A DNA stretch of 64,000 bases from Aliidiomarina maris (GTDB lineage Bacteria > Pseudomonadota > Gammaproteobacteria > Enterobacterales > Alteromonadaceae): the NCBI RefSeq assembly GCF_003987335.1, contig NZ_PIPK01000008.1, forward strand, positions 62,001-126,000, given 5' to 3'. Position numbers and translations under genes: made by a program. The notes under the pieces were generated by a model. It was not told the origin of the DNA. It searched no databases and worked only from the letters and a program-made list of their open reading frames with translations. Every line of letters starts with the position of its first letter. Position 1 is the stretch's first letter. Below are positions 35,366-45,047 of this stretch, one piece after another.

Positions 35366-35905
35366 ATGAAGCGGATTGACATTGACGACGATATTTATAC
35401 ATACATTGCTGCAAACACTGAGCACATTGGTGAAAGTGCCTCGCAAATTTTACGCCGTTTGCTGAACCTAAATATCGACTCAGTGCCAGTAGACGCCCCA
35501 GCACAGATGCCCGCAGTATCTGATACGGTGGCGAAAGCGGCGCCAGGTAAGCCACAAGCGGGCGCCCAGAAAGTGGTGTTTGATGTGCTCACGCCAGCGG
35601 ATCTAGCTGGTGAGAAAAGTGTGGTGGGGCGTTTTCTGCATATTTTGTCGATGCTGTACCGTTGTCACAGCGACACCTTTGACGCGGTGTTAGACATCAA
35701 AGGCCGTGACCGGGTGTACTTCGCCACCACGGAAGAAGCGCTGGTGCAAGCGGGGAACAGTACCAATCCAAAACAAATTCCGCAGTCGCCGTATTGGGTG
35801 ATTACCAATAACAATACGACCAAAAAGAAATCAATGTTAACGCAAGCTGCCCATGCACTGGGCTACAACCAACAAGACGTTGAACGGATTAGGGACTTTT
35901 TATAA
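35366..35905 (+). CDS. seqA: Replication initiation negative modulator SeqA
   Basis: SeqA binds hemimethylated GATC sites and delays reinitiation at oriC. The N-terminal multimerisation part starts MKRIDIDDDIYTYIAANTEHIGES with the SASQILRRLL-like helix. A variable linker rich in Ala and Pro follows (residues about 50-75). The C-terminal DNA-binding domain includes GRFLHILSMLY, GRDRVYFA and NNNTTKKKSML. Length is 179 residues (E. coli 181). The pgm ATG follows immediately after its stop, matching the E. coli seqA-pgm operon. Confidence 0.96.
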   Translation: MKRIDIDDDIYTYIAANTEHIGESASQILRRLLNLNIDSVPVDAPAQMPAVSDTVAKAAPGKPQAGAQKVVFDVLTPADLAGEKSVVGRFLHILSMLYRCHSDTFDAVLDIKGRDRVYFATTEEALVQAGNSTNPKQIPQSPYWVITNNNTTKKKSMLTQAAHALGYNQQDVERIRDFL

Positions 35906-37540
35906 ATGGCGATTCATCCGCGTGCCGGCCAACCGGCCGAAGCAAGTGACTTAGTTAACCTTGCCCAACTTATGACCCAGTATTATGTGCGCGAACCGAA
36001 TATGCGCCAACCAGCGCAGCAAGTCGCGTTTGGTACCTCTGGCCATCGCGGCAGTGCATTACTGGGCTCCTTCAATGAAACCCATATTCTGGCGATTAGC
36101 CAAGCGATAGTGGCGTATCGAACCGAGCAAGGAATTACGGGCCCATTGATGTTGGGTAAAGATACCCATGCATTGTCAGAAGCGGCATTTGCTACCGCGT
36201 TGGAAGTATTTGTCGGCAATGGCATTGAAGTGCATGTGCAAAGCGATTTAGGCTACACCCCAACACCGGTCATTAGCCAACAAGTGGTGAAGTATAACCG
36301 CGGTAAGTCTAAAGGCTTGGCCGACGGCGTTGTCATTACCCCGTCGCATAATCCGCCTCAAGACGGTGGCTTTAAGTATAACCCACCACATGGTGGCCCT
36401 GCCGACAGTGACGTTACCCGCACCATTCAAGAATACGCCAACGCTTTAATTGTTAGCGAGCTTATCGGTGTCAACGTCGTGAGCTACGAAGAGGCGATCG
36501 CAAGTAAAAAGCTCAAACGACAAGACTGGGTCAGTGACTATGTGGCCGGTCTGGCCGATGTGGTCAATCTGCAAGCGATTAAAGACGCGGGTGTGCGTAT
36601 AGGTGTAGACGCACTTGGTGGCTCTGGCGCTGCATACTGGCGCGCCATTGCAAGCACTTATGGCTTGAACATGACGATTGTGAATGATCATGTTGACCCA
36701 TCGTTCTCATTTATGACCTTAGATAAAGACGGCAAGATCCGTATGGACTGTTCGTCGCCCCATGCAATGGCGAGCTTGGTGAAGCAAAAAGACCATTTTG
36801 ATGTCGCCATTGGTAATGACCCTGACTATGACCGTCACGGCATTGTTACCGCTGATGGTTTAATGAACCCCAACCATTATCTTGCGGTGAGCATCGACTA
36901 TTTATGTCGCCACCGCAATTGGCGCGCAGACGCAGCGGTTGGCAAAACACTGGTTTCAAGCGCGATGATCGATCGCGTGGTGGCGGGGCTTGAACGTCCG
37001 CTGATGGAAGTGCCGGTTGGCTTTAAATGGTTTGCTCAAGGGTTGGCTACAGGTGACTTAGTTTTTGCGGGTGAAGAAAGCGCTGGCGCAAGTTTCTTAG
37101 ACCAACAGGGTCAAGCGTGGAGCACGGATAAAGACGGCATCATTCTTGGATTGTTGGCGGCTGAAATTCAAGCGGTTACCGGACAGTCAGCGAGCCAATA
37201 CTACGCCGAGCTCGAAAAGCGTTATGGGACATCGTTTTACCAGCGAGTTGATAACAGCGCTGATGAAACCATGATGGAAGCGTTCCAGCAATTACCGTCA
37301 ATGCGGGTCAAAGTTGACATGTTAGCCGGCGAAACAGTGACTGCAGTGCTGACCAAAGCGCCCGGCAATCAAGCTGGTTTTGGTGGTTTGAAAGTGGTGA
37401 CCGAGAATGGCTGGTTCGCAGTGCGCCCTTCAGGCACTGAGCCAGTATACAAAGTGTATGCGGAAAGCTTGAAAAGTGCAGAGCACTTGGCTCAAATTCA
37501 CTTAGAAGCCAAGCAATTGGTTGAAAGCTTACTGAGTTAA
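35906..37540 (+). CDS. pgm: Phosphoglucomutase Pgm
   Basis: Pgm interconverts glucose 1-phosphate and glucose 6-phosphate. [14 protein letters not shown] carries the phosphoserine near residue 147. [11 protein letters not shown] is the metal-binding loop, GEESAGAS the sugar loop, and [16 protein letters not shown] the phosphate-binding loop. The length is 544 residues (E. coli 546). It starts directly after seqA and is followed by a strong terminator. Confidence 0.97.
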   Translation: MAIHPRAGQPAEASDLVNLAQLMTQYYVREPNMRQPAQQVAFGTSGHRGSALLGSFNETHILAISQAIVAYRTEQGITGPLMLGKDTHALSEAAFATALEVFVGNGIEVHVQSDLGYTPTPVISQQVVKYNRGKSKGLADGVVITPSHNPPQDGGFKYNPPHGGPADSDVTRTIQEYANALIVSELIGVNVVSYEEAIASKKLKRQDWVSDYVAGLADVVNLQAIKDAGVRIGVDALGGSGAAYWRAIASTYGLNMTIVNDHVDPSFSFMTLDKDGKIRMDCSSPHAMASLVKQKDHFDVAIGNDPDYDRHGIVTADGLMNPNHYLAVSIDYLCRHRNWRADAAVGKTLVSSAMIDRVVAGLERPLMEVPVGFKWFAQGLATGDLVFAGEESAGASFLDQQGQAWSTDKDGIILGLLAAEIQAVTGQSASQYYAELEKRYGTSFYQRVDNSADETMMEAFQQLPSMRVKVDMLAGETVTAVLTKAPGNQAGFGGLKVVTENGWFAVRPSGTEPVYKVYAESLKSAEHLAQIHLEAKQLVESLLS

Positions 37541-37584
37541 TTCCAGTGTCAGGGCGAATGCCTTGACGATGCGAATGATAAGCT

Positions 37585-37626
37585 AAAAAAAACCTCGTGT
37601 GCGTCTATCGCCACGAGGTTTTTTTA
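37585..37626. terminator. Bidirectional terminator between pgm and the MFS gene
   Basis: AACCTCGTG (37591-37599) pairs with CACGAGGTT (37612-37620). A T run lies on the right and an A run on the left, so it can end both the pgm transcript and the convergent MFS transcript. Confidence 0.92.
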
Positions 37627-37638
37627 CGCATGTAATGC

Positions 37639-38955
37639 CTATTTCTGCTTGAAATCTGGCAGCTCGATTTCTGGAATGTCATCAAGCGGCACATGCGGTT
37701 CGTCGTCTGGTGCGTCTTCTTCGGCATCAGTTTCCACCATGGTGGTCATGATCTCAGCCGACGTCGTGGCTGGTGCCAAGGTGGTAAAGCTGGTGTGGCC
37801 CTGGTCGACCGCTTTAGCCCGGCGCGTCGTACGATACACGGCGTAGCAACAAATTGCTGCAGTCAGCGCAGCCATTAAAATAAAGAAGAAATCGACCGCA
37901 CCAAATTGCATTAAAGCAGCAACTGAAGGGGCTCCGATAATGGCACCGACACCACCGACCTTAATGATTGAGCCTGTCGCGCCCAGCATTTGGTCGGTGC
38001 TCAGATAGTCATTGGTGTGCGCCATAGCGAGTGAATAAACCGGTAACAAACAACCGCCGAGCAACGCCATGAAAATAAATATCAATAGGGGCGTATCACC
38101 ACTTAATTGCGATAACACAAGTGCAGTCAAGGTGCCGACGGCGGTTACCCCTGCAAGCACTAAGCGGCGGTCAATGCGGTCTGACAATAACCCGATAGGT
38201 GTTTGTAGGACCAACCCCCCAAAAATAAACGACGCCATAAAGATAGTCACTTGCGGCACACTCAGGCCTATATAGGTCGCGTACACTGGTCCGATGCCAT
38301 AAAACATGGCGTAGCAGGCTTGAATGGTAAAGGCTGCTGCAATACCCAGAGGCGCTTGAGTCAATAAAAATCGAATTGGCACTTTTCTCGGACTTGAACC
38401 ATTGGGCTCTGACGAGATAGTCGCCAAGATTGGGATCAGCGACAAGTTGATTAGCAGTGCAATAATGACAAAAGGTACAAAGGTCGCTGGATCGGCGAAA
38501 CCAAGAATTAATTGTCCAACTATCAGGCCTGCGTAAATTAACACTAAATAGACCGATAACATCGCGCCACGATTCTTATTATCTGCCATAGTATTGAGCC
38601 AGCTTTCGGCAATCACGAACATCGCGGAAATGGCGAAACCACTGACAAAACGGGTTAAGAACCACACGACGGGGTCAATCCACATCGACTGGATAAGCAC
38701 CGCAGCGGAAGCGAGGGCAGCCAAGCCGCCGAAGGCACGAATAAAACCGACGCGGCGAATGTCTTTTGGGGCCCGGGTGGTACCAAACAAAAAGCCAATG
38801 AAATAAGCCGACATAATGATGCCGGTGGTGATAGTGGAAAAGCCCTCAATGGTTGCGCGTAAACTGAGTAGGGTGCTGGTCATCCCCACACATAGGCCGA
38901 TGAGTGTCATGGTAGAAAGAAGTGAGCTTACCGCGCGAAGCTGTTGTCGAAGCAT
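37639..38955 (-). CDS. Major facilitator superfamily transporter, YcaD-like
   Basis: This 438-residue inner-membrane transporter has twelve predicted helices. MTSTLLSLRATIEGFS and SAYFIGFLFGTTRAPKDIRRVGF form the first-loop MFS motif region. GLLSDRIDRRLVL repeats the A-like motif between helices 8 and 9. The overall pattern resembles E. coli YcaD. A strongly acidic, Pro-rich C-terminal tail of about 50 residues follows the last helix. The substrate is unknown. It is a single gene, convergent with pgm. Confidence 0.82.
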   Translation of the reverse strand: MLRQQLRAVSSLLSTMTLIGLCVGMTSTLLSLRATIEGFSTITTGIIMSAYFIGFLFGTTRAPKDIRRVGFIRAFGGLAALASAAVLIQSMWIDPVVWFLTRFVSGFAISAMFVIAESWLNTMADNKNRGAMLSVYLVLIYAGLIVGQLILGFADPATFVPFVIIALLINLSLIPILATISSEPNGSSPRKVPIRFLLTQAPLGIAAAFTIQACYAMFYGIGPVYATYIGLSVPQVTIFMASFIFGGLVLQTPIGLLSDRIDRRLVLAGVTAVGTLTALVLSQLSGDTPLLIFIFMALLGGCLLPVYSLAMAHTNDYLSTDQMLGATGSIIKVGGVGAIIGAPSVAALMQFGAVDFFFILMAALTAAICCYAVYRTTRRAKAVDQGHTSFTTLAPATTSAEIMTTMVETDAEEDAPDDEPHVPLDDIPEIELPDFKQK

Positions 38956-39116
38956 GTAAAAGGCCTTGAGGTATTAAAATTTTCTTATTAATCGTAACTT
39001 TAGCAGGACTTAACCAGTGAAGCCAGCTTGCACATAGGTTATCCACAGGTTGTCACTTGCTGGATTGGCTTTGGCTGTTTATTATCCCTGTAGACTTTTT
39101 AAAACAGGCGGTCACC

Positions 39117-40190
39117 GTGTTTAGATTGATTACGTCTTCAACGCTTTGGACAACGTGGATAGCTATCAGCATATTCGCGCTTACGCAGCTGTCTAGTGCC
39201 CATGCAAGTAGCACCGAAGTAGGCGACTTATATGAAATTCGCTTACCTGTGAACAGCCAGTCACGCGACGATCGTCAGCAGGCGTTGCAGGAAGGCTTTG
39301 CGCAAGTGTTGGTGAAAGTATCAGGCCAGCGTGATGTGCTGACCATTCCAGCCGTGCGCAGTGAACTGTCACGTCACACCAATTATCTGGTGCAATATAA
39401 TTACGTCACTGAAGAGCGACAATTAATGCTGCGCGCGCAATTTGACGAGCGCCGTATTGAAGAGCTTTTACGTCGAGCTGATGCGACTTACTGGAGCGCA
39501 CGACGCCCTAACTTAATGTTTTGGGTGGCGCAAGAATCTCCCAGAGGCATTCAATTGGCAGGCCGTGATACCGACTCTGAACTGATTCCCGCGTTACGTC
39601 AGCAATCTCGAGTGCGTGGCTTACCAATTAGTTTTCCATTATTGGATTTGACTGACCGCATGCTGGTGAGCCCCAGCGATGTGTGGGGGCGCTTCGATGC
39701 TCCCGTGCTGGAAGCGACGCAACGCTACCCTGCAAACGGCGTTGTGATTGTCAGGGTACAAGAGGTTGATGACGAAGTGCGTGGGCAATGGTCGTTAGTG
39801 GTCGGTAACACCCGCCGCGCAGGGCAAACCCAAGCTGAGGATTTAGCCGGTCTAGGCCAAGCGATTATGGATGAGGTGACCGAGCGCGTTGCTGCTGAAT
39901 ATGCGGTGACCTTTAGTGACCGTTCGCGCGGTGATTTTCGCATTCGGGTGACCAACCTGATGGATTTGGAGCGTCTACTTGAAGTGGAAGCCATGTTGGG
40001 CCGTTTAGGCAGTGTCGAGCGTGTAACTTTAAGCCGTTATCATCAGGGTAGCGCAGAGTTTAATTTATTACTGATTGGCGACATGAGTCGGGCACTGCAA
40101 GCCCTGGAGCTAGAAAACCGAATGCAGCGCGTGGTTGATCCGTGGAGCACAGATGCAAGCCCCGTGGTGGAGTATCGATGGCTGCGTTAG
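39117..40190 (+). CDS. DUF2066 family exported protein
   Basis: This is a 357-residue exported protein of the DUF2066 family, which is often encoded just before hda in marine Gammaproteobacteria. I chose the GTG at 39117 because a signal peptide follows directly (hydrophobic core, cleavage near SSAHA-S). A TTG at 39057 in the same frame would add 20 residues. YEIRLPVNSQSRDDRQQALQ and VLVKVSGQRDVL near the mature N terminus are family blocks. Function is unknown. The hda start lies inside its last codons, so the two genes are coupled. Confidence 0.85.
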   Translation: MFRLITSSTLWTTWIAISIFALTQLSSAHASSTEVGDLYEIRLPVNSQSRDDRQQALQEGFAQVLVKVSGQRDVLTIPAVRSELSRHTNYLVQYNYVTEERQLMLRAQFDERRIEELLRRADATYWSARRPNLMFWVAQESPRGIQLAGRDTDSELIPALRQQSRVRGLPISFPLLDLTDRMLVSPSDVWGRFDAPVLEATQRYPANGVVIVRVQEVDDEVRGQWSLVVGNTRRAGQTQAEDLAGLGQAIMDEVTERVAAEYAVTFSDRSRGDFRIRVTNLMDLERLLEVEAMLGRLGSVERVTLSRYHQGSAEFNLLLIGDMSRALQALELENRMQRVVDPWSTDASPVVEYRWLR

Positions 40191-40900
40191 CAACAGTAGG
40201 CGCGCAGCTTGCATTACCTGTGTTACTGCCCGACGACGCGTTATTTAAAACGTTTGAAACCGGTGATAATGACCAACTGCTGACCACATTAGTAGATCTC
40301 AGCTCGGCCAGCATGCATCCGCGCAGCTCGGTCTATTTATGGGGCGCCAGTGGGCGTGGTAAAACCCATTTGTTGACGGCCGTGTGCGCAGCGGCGGGGC
40401 ATGTCGACATGCAAGTGATGTATATCCCATTGCGTGATTTTAACGACCCTGTGCATATTAGTCTGCTGCAGGGTCTTGATGAATATGATCTTGTCTGTTT
40501 AGACGATATTGATGCGGTTAGTGACTCACCTGCATGGTGTTTAGCGTTATTTGCTTTATATAACCGCCTAGCGGATGCAGGTAAGGCACAGCTGATTATT
40601 AGTGCATCGCGTTCCGCATTAGCCCTTGATTGTGCGTTGCCCGATTTACGCTCGCGCTTGCAGGCGGCTTCGAGTTTTCAGCTTAAACGATTGGATGATG
40701 AGGGGCGTCAACGCGCGTTGCAAAACCACGCTGCACAGCGCGGTTTGCAACTTGAAGATGATGTGGCGCAATTTATGGTGCAGCGGTTAAGTCGCGACAT
40801 GCATCGTTTAATGGCGGCACTCGATCAGTTGGATAAAGCCTCGATTGCCCAGCAACGTCGTCTCACGGTGCCGTTTGTCAAACAGGTATTGGCCATTTAA
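40178..40900 (+). CDS. hda: DnaA inactivator Hda
   Basis: Hda binds the DNA sliding clamp and stimulates ATP hydrolysis by DnaA, preventing over-initiation. The N terminus carries the clamp-binding QLALP at residues 10-14 (QLSLP in E. coli). WGASGRGKTHLL is Walker A, and YDLVCLDDIDAV is Walker B. LKRLDDEGRQRALQNHA is in the lid region. I chose ATG 40178: GGAG lies five bases upstream, the 240-residue length is normal, and it overlaps the end of the DUF2066 gene by 13 bases. With SeqA at 35.4 kb, two regulators of initiation lie within 5 kb. Confidence 0.94.
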   Translation: MAALATVGAQLALPVLLPDDALFKTFETGDNDQLLTTLVDLSSASMHPRSSVYLWGASGRGKTHLLTAVCAAAGHVDMQVMYIPLRDFNDPVHISLLQGLDEYDLVCLDDIDAVSDSPAWCLALFALYNRLADAGKAQLIISASRSALALDCALPDLRSRLQAASSFQLKRLDDEGRQRALQNHAAQRGLQLEDDVAQFMVQRLSRDMHRLMAALDQLDKASIAQQRRLTVPFVKQVLAI

Positions 40901-40909
40901 CCGCCCCGG

Positions 40910-41332
40910 TTAGGATGGTAATTTACCTGCGTTGGTCACTTTGCTCTTGCGCTTGATGCCTAAACCTTGTTCGCGACCAGCATAACGGGCGTAGTAGGTG
41001 GCACCAAAGAAAGCACCAGTGGTTAGCACCAGCTCAATCACTGCATAGCCAATCTCTTCAGGATGCGTCCAAAGCGCTGTCGCACCATGTAAAAAATACA
41101 ACATCAGAATAAAGTTCGCCCAAGCATGGGTGTACGGGTTGCCTTTGATAATACCAGCCAGTGGGAACAGCAATGGAATGGCCCATACCAGAGGCTTGAG
41201 CCATACCGCGACCACTTCGCTAGGGGATAGCACGCCGTGCCAAATGATCACCCACACAAGTAACAGAGGGTAACAAACCAGGGTGAGTCGGCGATAAAAC
41301 GCAGAGCTCTTGAGCGCAGACACCTTAGTCAT
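40910..41332 (-). CDS. DUF2069 family membrane protein
   Basis: This 140-residue protein has about four hydrophobic helices (residues 14-32, 42-60, 68-85 and 93-112) and a basic C terminus, typical of DUF2069. Function is unknown. It overlaps the end of the arsC-like gene by eight bases and converges with hda. Family members are usually encoded next to arsC/yfgD and hda in this class. Confidence 0.82.
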   Translation of the reverse strand: MTKVSALKSSAFYRRLTLVCYPLLLVWVIIWHGVLSPSEVVAVWLKPLVWAIPLLFPLAGIIKGNPYTHAWANFILMLYFLHGATALWTHPEEIGYAVIELVLTTGAFFGATYYARYAGREQGLGIKRKSKVTNAGKLPS

Positions 41333-41681
41333 TAATCAGCTCCAACACCGCTTCAGGAGGTCGCCCAATGCGCGCATTATCGCCTTTGATCACGATAGGG
41401 CGCTCAATCAGCTTGGGATTATCGGCAAGCACCTGGCACCACTGCTTGGCGGTTAGGTTTTGCTCGTGCAGACCCAAGGCCTTAAACTCAGCTTCTTTCT
41501 TGCGGACAATAGTCTCAGGCGAGACACCTAACTTATCACAGATAGCTTCAATCTGTGCCGCACTCGGTGGTTGTTTCAGGTACTCAACCACATCTGCATC
41601 AATGTCGTGCTGCGCCAATAACGCTAAGGTTTCACGGCTTTTCGAGCAGCGCGGGTTGTGCAGAATCTGATATTTACTCAT
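41325..41681 (-). CDS. yfgD: ArsC-family reductase-like protein (YfgD type)
   Basis: The 118-residue protein belongs to the ArsC/Spx thioredoxin-fold group. ILHNPRCSKSRETLALL holds the catalytic Cys near residue 12, and RPIVIKGDNARIGRPPEAVL is the conserved C-terminal block. The neighbourhood (hda, bepA, perM) matches E. coli yfgD, whose role is not firmly known; it resembles glutaredoxin-linked arsenate reductases. I chose ATG 41681, with GGAG six bases upstream, over an ATG twelve bases earlier. Confidence 0.88.
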   Translation of the reverse strand: MSKYQILHNPRCSKSRETLALLAQHDIDADVVEYLKQPPSAAQIEAICDKLGVSPETIVRKKEAEFKALGLHEQNLTAKQWCQVLADNPKLIERPIVIKGDNARIGRPPEAVLELIND

Positions 41682-41725
41682 ACAAAACTCCAATTCATCA
41701 AGACGGCGGCTATGATACCGAAAAA

Positions 41726-43237
41726 CTACAGGTTCAGCACCCGTTCGCGCTCGTTACTTAAGCGTCTAACTTGCTCAATGCGGCCTTGAATGCGCTGCCT
41801 AGCCAGTTCACGGCTTTCTGGTGTTTTGCTAAATGCATGGTGCAGCTCCTCAATCGCCATCTCGAATAAACCGCGTAAAATGTGCAGCTCTGCCATGGCT
41901 TCGTGCATCGACACAGCATTTCCAGACTTTTGATGGGCTTCGTGTAATAGCTCATAAGCGACACGATCTTCGCGATTGCGAATAATGTAATCGTTCAGAA
42001 TCTTGACCGCTAAATCGAAATCACGGGCATGGTTGGCAGCATATGCCAAGTTGAGGGTTACCACTTGGTTATTCGGACGGCGCATATAAGCGCGGGTCAA
42101 AAAATCCACCGCTTCCTGATAACGTTCCTGAGCTAGCCAAATGTCCGTGATGGTGTCGATATAAAACAAATTCATCGGGTCGCTATCATAAAGTGACTGA
42201 ATGATTTCGTCCGCTTCCTGGTAGCGTTCCAACGCGAATAGCGCAAGGGCTTGCGCATAACGGGCACCGTCAATGCGGTGCTGGTGGCTGCGGCTGCCGG
42301 TTAAGCGTCGTTCTTCCGCTTGCATATTCAGCAAGTTGTCGCGGGCAGGCGTATTGCTGTAACGAATCGCTACACGGGCTTTAGCCAACTCGAAGTCAAG
42401 GGATGGCGGCAAGCTGCGCCCACCTAAATTATCAGCACGCGAACGCGTGTCGGCAATACGCGATTCAGGTAACGGGTGAGTGACAAGATACTGAGGCACT
42501 TGGGTACTATAACGATACTGTGCTGCCAGGCGTGAAAAGAAACGTGGCGCACCGTGGGGGTCGAAGCCCGCTGCCGCCAATGCGTTCATCCCAAAGCGGT
42601 CAGCCTCTAATTCAAACTGGCGCGTATAGTTAATTTGACGCTGTTGAATACCCGCCATACTCCCTGTCATCACGGCCATGCCCAGCTGAGGGTTGGCCAT
42701 TGCGAGCACTAAACCACCAATAATCTGCGCAATACTGACTGGCGTAGATGCCTGCATCCGCTCCATATTGCGCGCAATGTGGCGCTGCGTCACGTGGGCC
42801 ACCTCGTGGGCCAACACAGAAGCAAGCTCGGATTCATCTTGGGCATGTTCGATTAAACCCGTATGCACGCCTACATAACCACCTAAAAACGCAAATGCGT
42901 TAATATTGGGGTCACGAATCCAGAAGAATGTGAACGGGAAGCGTACGTTGGGCGAATGCAGCACAAGCCGATTGCCCAAATCAGTTAAATACTCACGTAA
43001 CACAGGGTCTTCGACCATGGGGGCTTGAGCGCGCAATTGACGCATAAAATAGTCACCAATTAAGCGTTCCCGCTCAATTGACATCGTCCCACCGGCCGCA
43101 GTACCAATGGTTGGTAAGTCGGTGCGTTGCTGCGGATGCGCTTGGGCGCTGGAGAGAGTCACCACCGCCACCAGGGAACTACTTGCGATCAGGAGTAGAA
43201 ATTTTGAAACAATTGTCGCGGAAACTAATCGAACCAT
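41726..43237 (-). CDS. bepA: Periplasmic M48 metalloprotease/chaperone BepA
   Basis: BepA degrades or matures misassembled outer-membrane proteins, including LptD. The 503-residue protein has a signal peptide ending SSAQA-H. The zinc motif HEVAH is at about residues 144-148, and the third ligand is in the FELEADRFGM segment. The C-terminal 200 residues form TPR-like helices (ALFALERYQEADEII, QVVTLNLAYAANHARD). Length and order with yfgD and perM match E. coli (487 residues). It is divergent from perM. Confidence 0.94.
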   Translation of the reverse strand: MVRLVSATIVSKFLLLIASSSLVAVVTLSSAQAHPQQRTDLPTIGTAAGGTMSIERERLIGDYFMRQLRAQAPMVEDPVLREYLTDLGNRLVLHSPNVRFPFTFFWIRDPNINAFAFLGGYVGVHTGLIEHAQDESELASVLAHEVAHVTQRHIARNMERMQASTPVSIAQIIGGLVLAMANPQLGMAVMTGSMAGIQQRQINYTRQFELEADRFGMNALAAAGFDPHGAPRFFSRLAAQYRYSTQVPQYLVTHPLPESRIADTRSRADNLGGRSLPPSLDFELAKARVAIRYSNTPARDNLLNMQAEERRLTGSRSHQHRIDGARYAQALALFALERYQEADEIIQSLYDSDPMNLFYIDTITDIWLAQERYQEAVDFLTRAYMRRPNNQVVTLNLAYAANHARDFDLAVKILNDYIIRNREDRVAYELLHEAHQKSGNAVSMHEAMAELHILRGLFEMAIEELHHAFSKTPESRELARQRIQGRIEQVRRLSNERERVLNL

Positions 43238-43344
43238 TGGTGTTTGATATCCTTTGGGCTATGGTGGAAGTCTAAGATCCTTACTGGCTGATGTCGATAG
43301 GCCAGTGGTATCATGTTGTGAGTTGTAAGAACCTAGGACCTCTC

Positions 43345-44427
43345 ATGTTTGACTACATACGTAATTGGTTTCAGCAAAGATTTTCTGATCCAAACGCAGT
43401 GACTTTGACGATACTCTTGGTCATTGGTTTCAGTATTATTTTAATTTGGGGCAGTATTCTCGCGCCGTTCCTGGTTGCGATTGTATTTGCTTACCTACTT
43501 GAGGGGCCAACGGCGCTATTACAACGCCTCGGCGTTGGTCGCACCATAGCGGCTTCCTTCGTGTTCTTGACGTTCATTATGGTGATGCTGTTATTGATGA
43601 TTTTCCTCGTGCCTGTGGTGTGGGAACAGTCATTTAATTTAATGCGCGAATTGCCGAAAATTGCCCAAGCATGGGACCAACTGATGGTCCAAGCGCAAGA
43701 ATTTGCCCCCGCATTCATCGAACCTCAACAAGTGCTCGCGTTTAGTGAAAATATTACTGCGCGCCTGCTAAGTTTCGGTGAAAGCATTTTGGCGCAATCG
43801 CTAAGTTCTCTGGTCAATGCATTTACCTTACTCATTTACCTGGTGATTGTCCCGCTGTTAGTGTTTTTCATGCTTAAAGACAAAGACGTATTACTGGGGC
43901 ATTTCAACCGCATCTTACCCAAGCAGCGACGCATGATTTCGCAGGTTGGAATTGAAATGAACACCCAAATCCGCAACTACATTCGCGGCAAAGCACTGGA
44001 AATTATGATTGTGGGCGTGGTGACCTACGTGGTGTTCTCGCTGTTTGACTTACGCTATGCGGCGCTACTCGCGACCTTGGTTGGTTTTTCGGTACTCATA
44101 CCTTATATCGGCGCCGCGGTTGTTACTGTGCCCGTGGCATTGGTTGGCCTATTCCAGTTCGGCGTAACTTCGACCTTATTCTGGTTGATATTCGCCTACT
44201 TGGTTATTCAAGCGCTAGACGGTAACGTGCTAGTGCCGTTGCTGTTTTCTGAGGCGGTGAGCTTGCATCCGATATACATCATCGGTGCAGTACTGGTATT
44301 TGGCGCTATTTGGGGCTTCTGGGGGGTGTTTTTTGCGATTCCGCTGGCGAGCCTGGTGAAGGCGGTGATTATGGCGTTCTCACAGCAACGGCGCTTGCAA
44401 GAGCATGCAGAAGGGGCCGAGCCGTAA
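43345..44427 (+). CDS. perM: AI-2E family permease PerM
   Basis: This 360-residue inner-membrane protein is close to E. coli PerM throughout. Matching blocks are FSDPNAVTL at the N terminus, IYLVIVPLLVFFMLKDKD, the IRNYIRGKALEI segment, LVGFSVLIPYIGAAVVTVPVALVG, and ALDGNVLVPLLFSEAVSLHP. About eight helices are predicted. The family includes putative autoinducer exporters and ion antiporters, and the role of PerM is unsettled. I chose ATG 43345 (AGGA six bases before) because it matches the E. coli N terminus. Confidence 0.92.
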   Translation: MFDYIRNWFQQRFSDPNAVTLTILLVIGFSIILIWGSILAPFLVAIVFAYLLEGPTALLQRLGVGRTIAASFVFLTFIMVMLLLMIFLVPVVWEQSFNLMRELPKIAQAWDQLMVQAQEFAPAFIEPQQVLAFSENITARLLSFGESILAQSLSSLVNAFTLLIYLVIVPLLVFFMLKDKDVLLGHFNRILPKQRRMISQVGIEMNTQIRNYIRGKALEIMIVGVVTYVVFSLFDLRYAALLATLVGFSVLIPYIGAAVVTVPVALVGLFQFGVTSTLFWLIFAYLVIQALDGNVLVPLLFSEAVSLHPIYIIGAVLVFGAIWGFWGVFFAIPLASLVKAVIMAFSQQRRLQEHAEGAEP

Positions 44428-44445
44428 CGGCCCCACGCACTTTTT
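44413..44445 (+). terminator. Weak terminator at the end of perM
   Basis: GGGGCCG (44413-44419) pairs with CGGCCCC (44428-44434), spanning the perM stop codon. Five T begin six bases after the stem. The gap to the T run makes it a weak candidate. Confidence 0.4.
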
Positions 44446-44454
44446 AACTAAGTA

Positions 44455-44979
44455 CTAATCGACGCGTTGAAACTGGTATTGAAACTCCACATTCGGTTCG
44501 TCGCTGTCCGCAGCCGCCTCATACACGACTGAGGCGGTTTGACCAATCTCAGCTTGCACCGCAGGCTGCATAATGCTGCGCCAACCGTCACCATTGTCTT
44601 GTTCAATTAAAAAACGTGCATTGAGTAGGTTATTCCCCGCACTTTGCACGCTGTAGGTAATCCGCACCGACTGCTCGTCACCCTGCACAATCACATAGGA
44701 CTCGCTGCCATCGCGAATTGTGTCACGCGGGCTTGCAACTGTTTGATCATCAATTTTAAGACTGGCACGCAGCTCATATTGGTCGGCAGCGTTCGCCTCA
44801 GTCGGGGACAGCAGGGCACCAATCGCCACAATACTGACCATCCAAAGTGTGCCAATGATACGCCGACCAGTTTTATCAATCTTAGCCGACTGCTTACCAG
44901 TGCCCTGATTGGTAATTTGACGCGCTAGCGCGTACTGCGTTGACTGACTAGGTTGACCGCTGTGGTAATGGATTGCCAT
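44455..44979 (-). CDS. Uncharacterised exported or membrane-anchored protein
   Basis: The 174-residue protein has a polar, basic N terminus of about 40 residues, then one hydrophobic segment (IIGTLWMVSIVAIGALL) ending in a signal-peptidase-like TEANA-AD, then a beta-rich domain of about 110 residues. AGGAG seven bases before the ATG supports this start, so the long cytoplasmic extension before the signal seems real. It could be a long signal peptide or an anchor. I do not recognise the family. It converges with perM. Confidence 0.7.
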   Translation of the reverse strand: MAIHYHSGQPSQSTQYALARQITNQGTGKQSAKIDKTGRRIIGTLWMVSIVAIGALLSPTEANAADQYELRASLKIDDQTVASPRDTIRDGSESYVIVQGDEQSVRITYSVQSAGNNLLNARFLIEQDNGDGWRSIMQPAVQAEIGQTASVVYEAAADSDEPNVEFQYQFQRVD

Positions 44980-45047
44980 ATGTTTGCTCCTAATTAACTA
45001 GTCATATAGAAATTAGGATATCAGTTAAGTTCATTTTTGCCCGTGGC

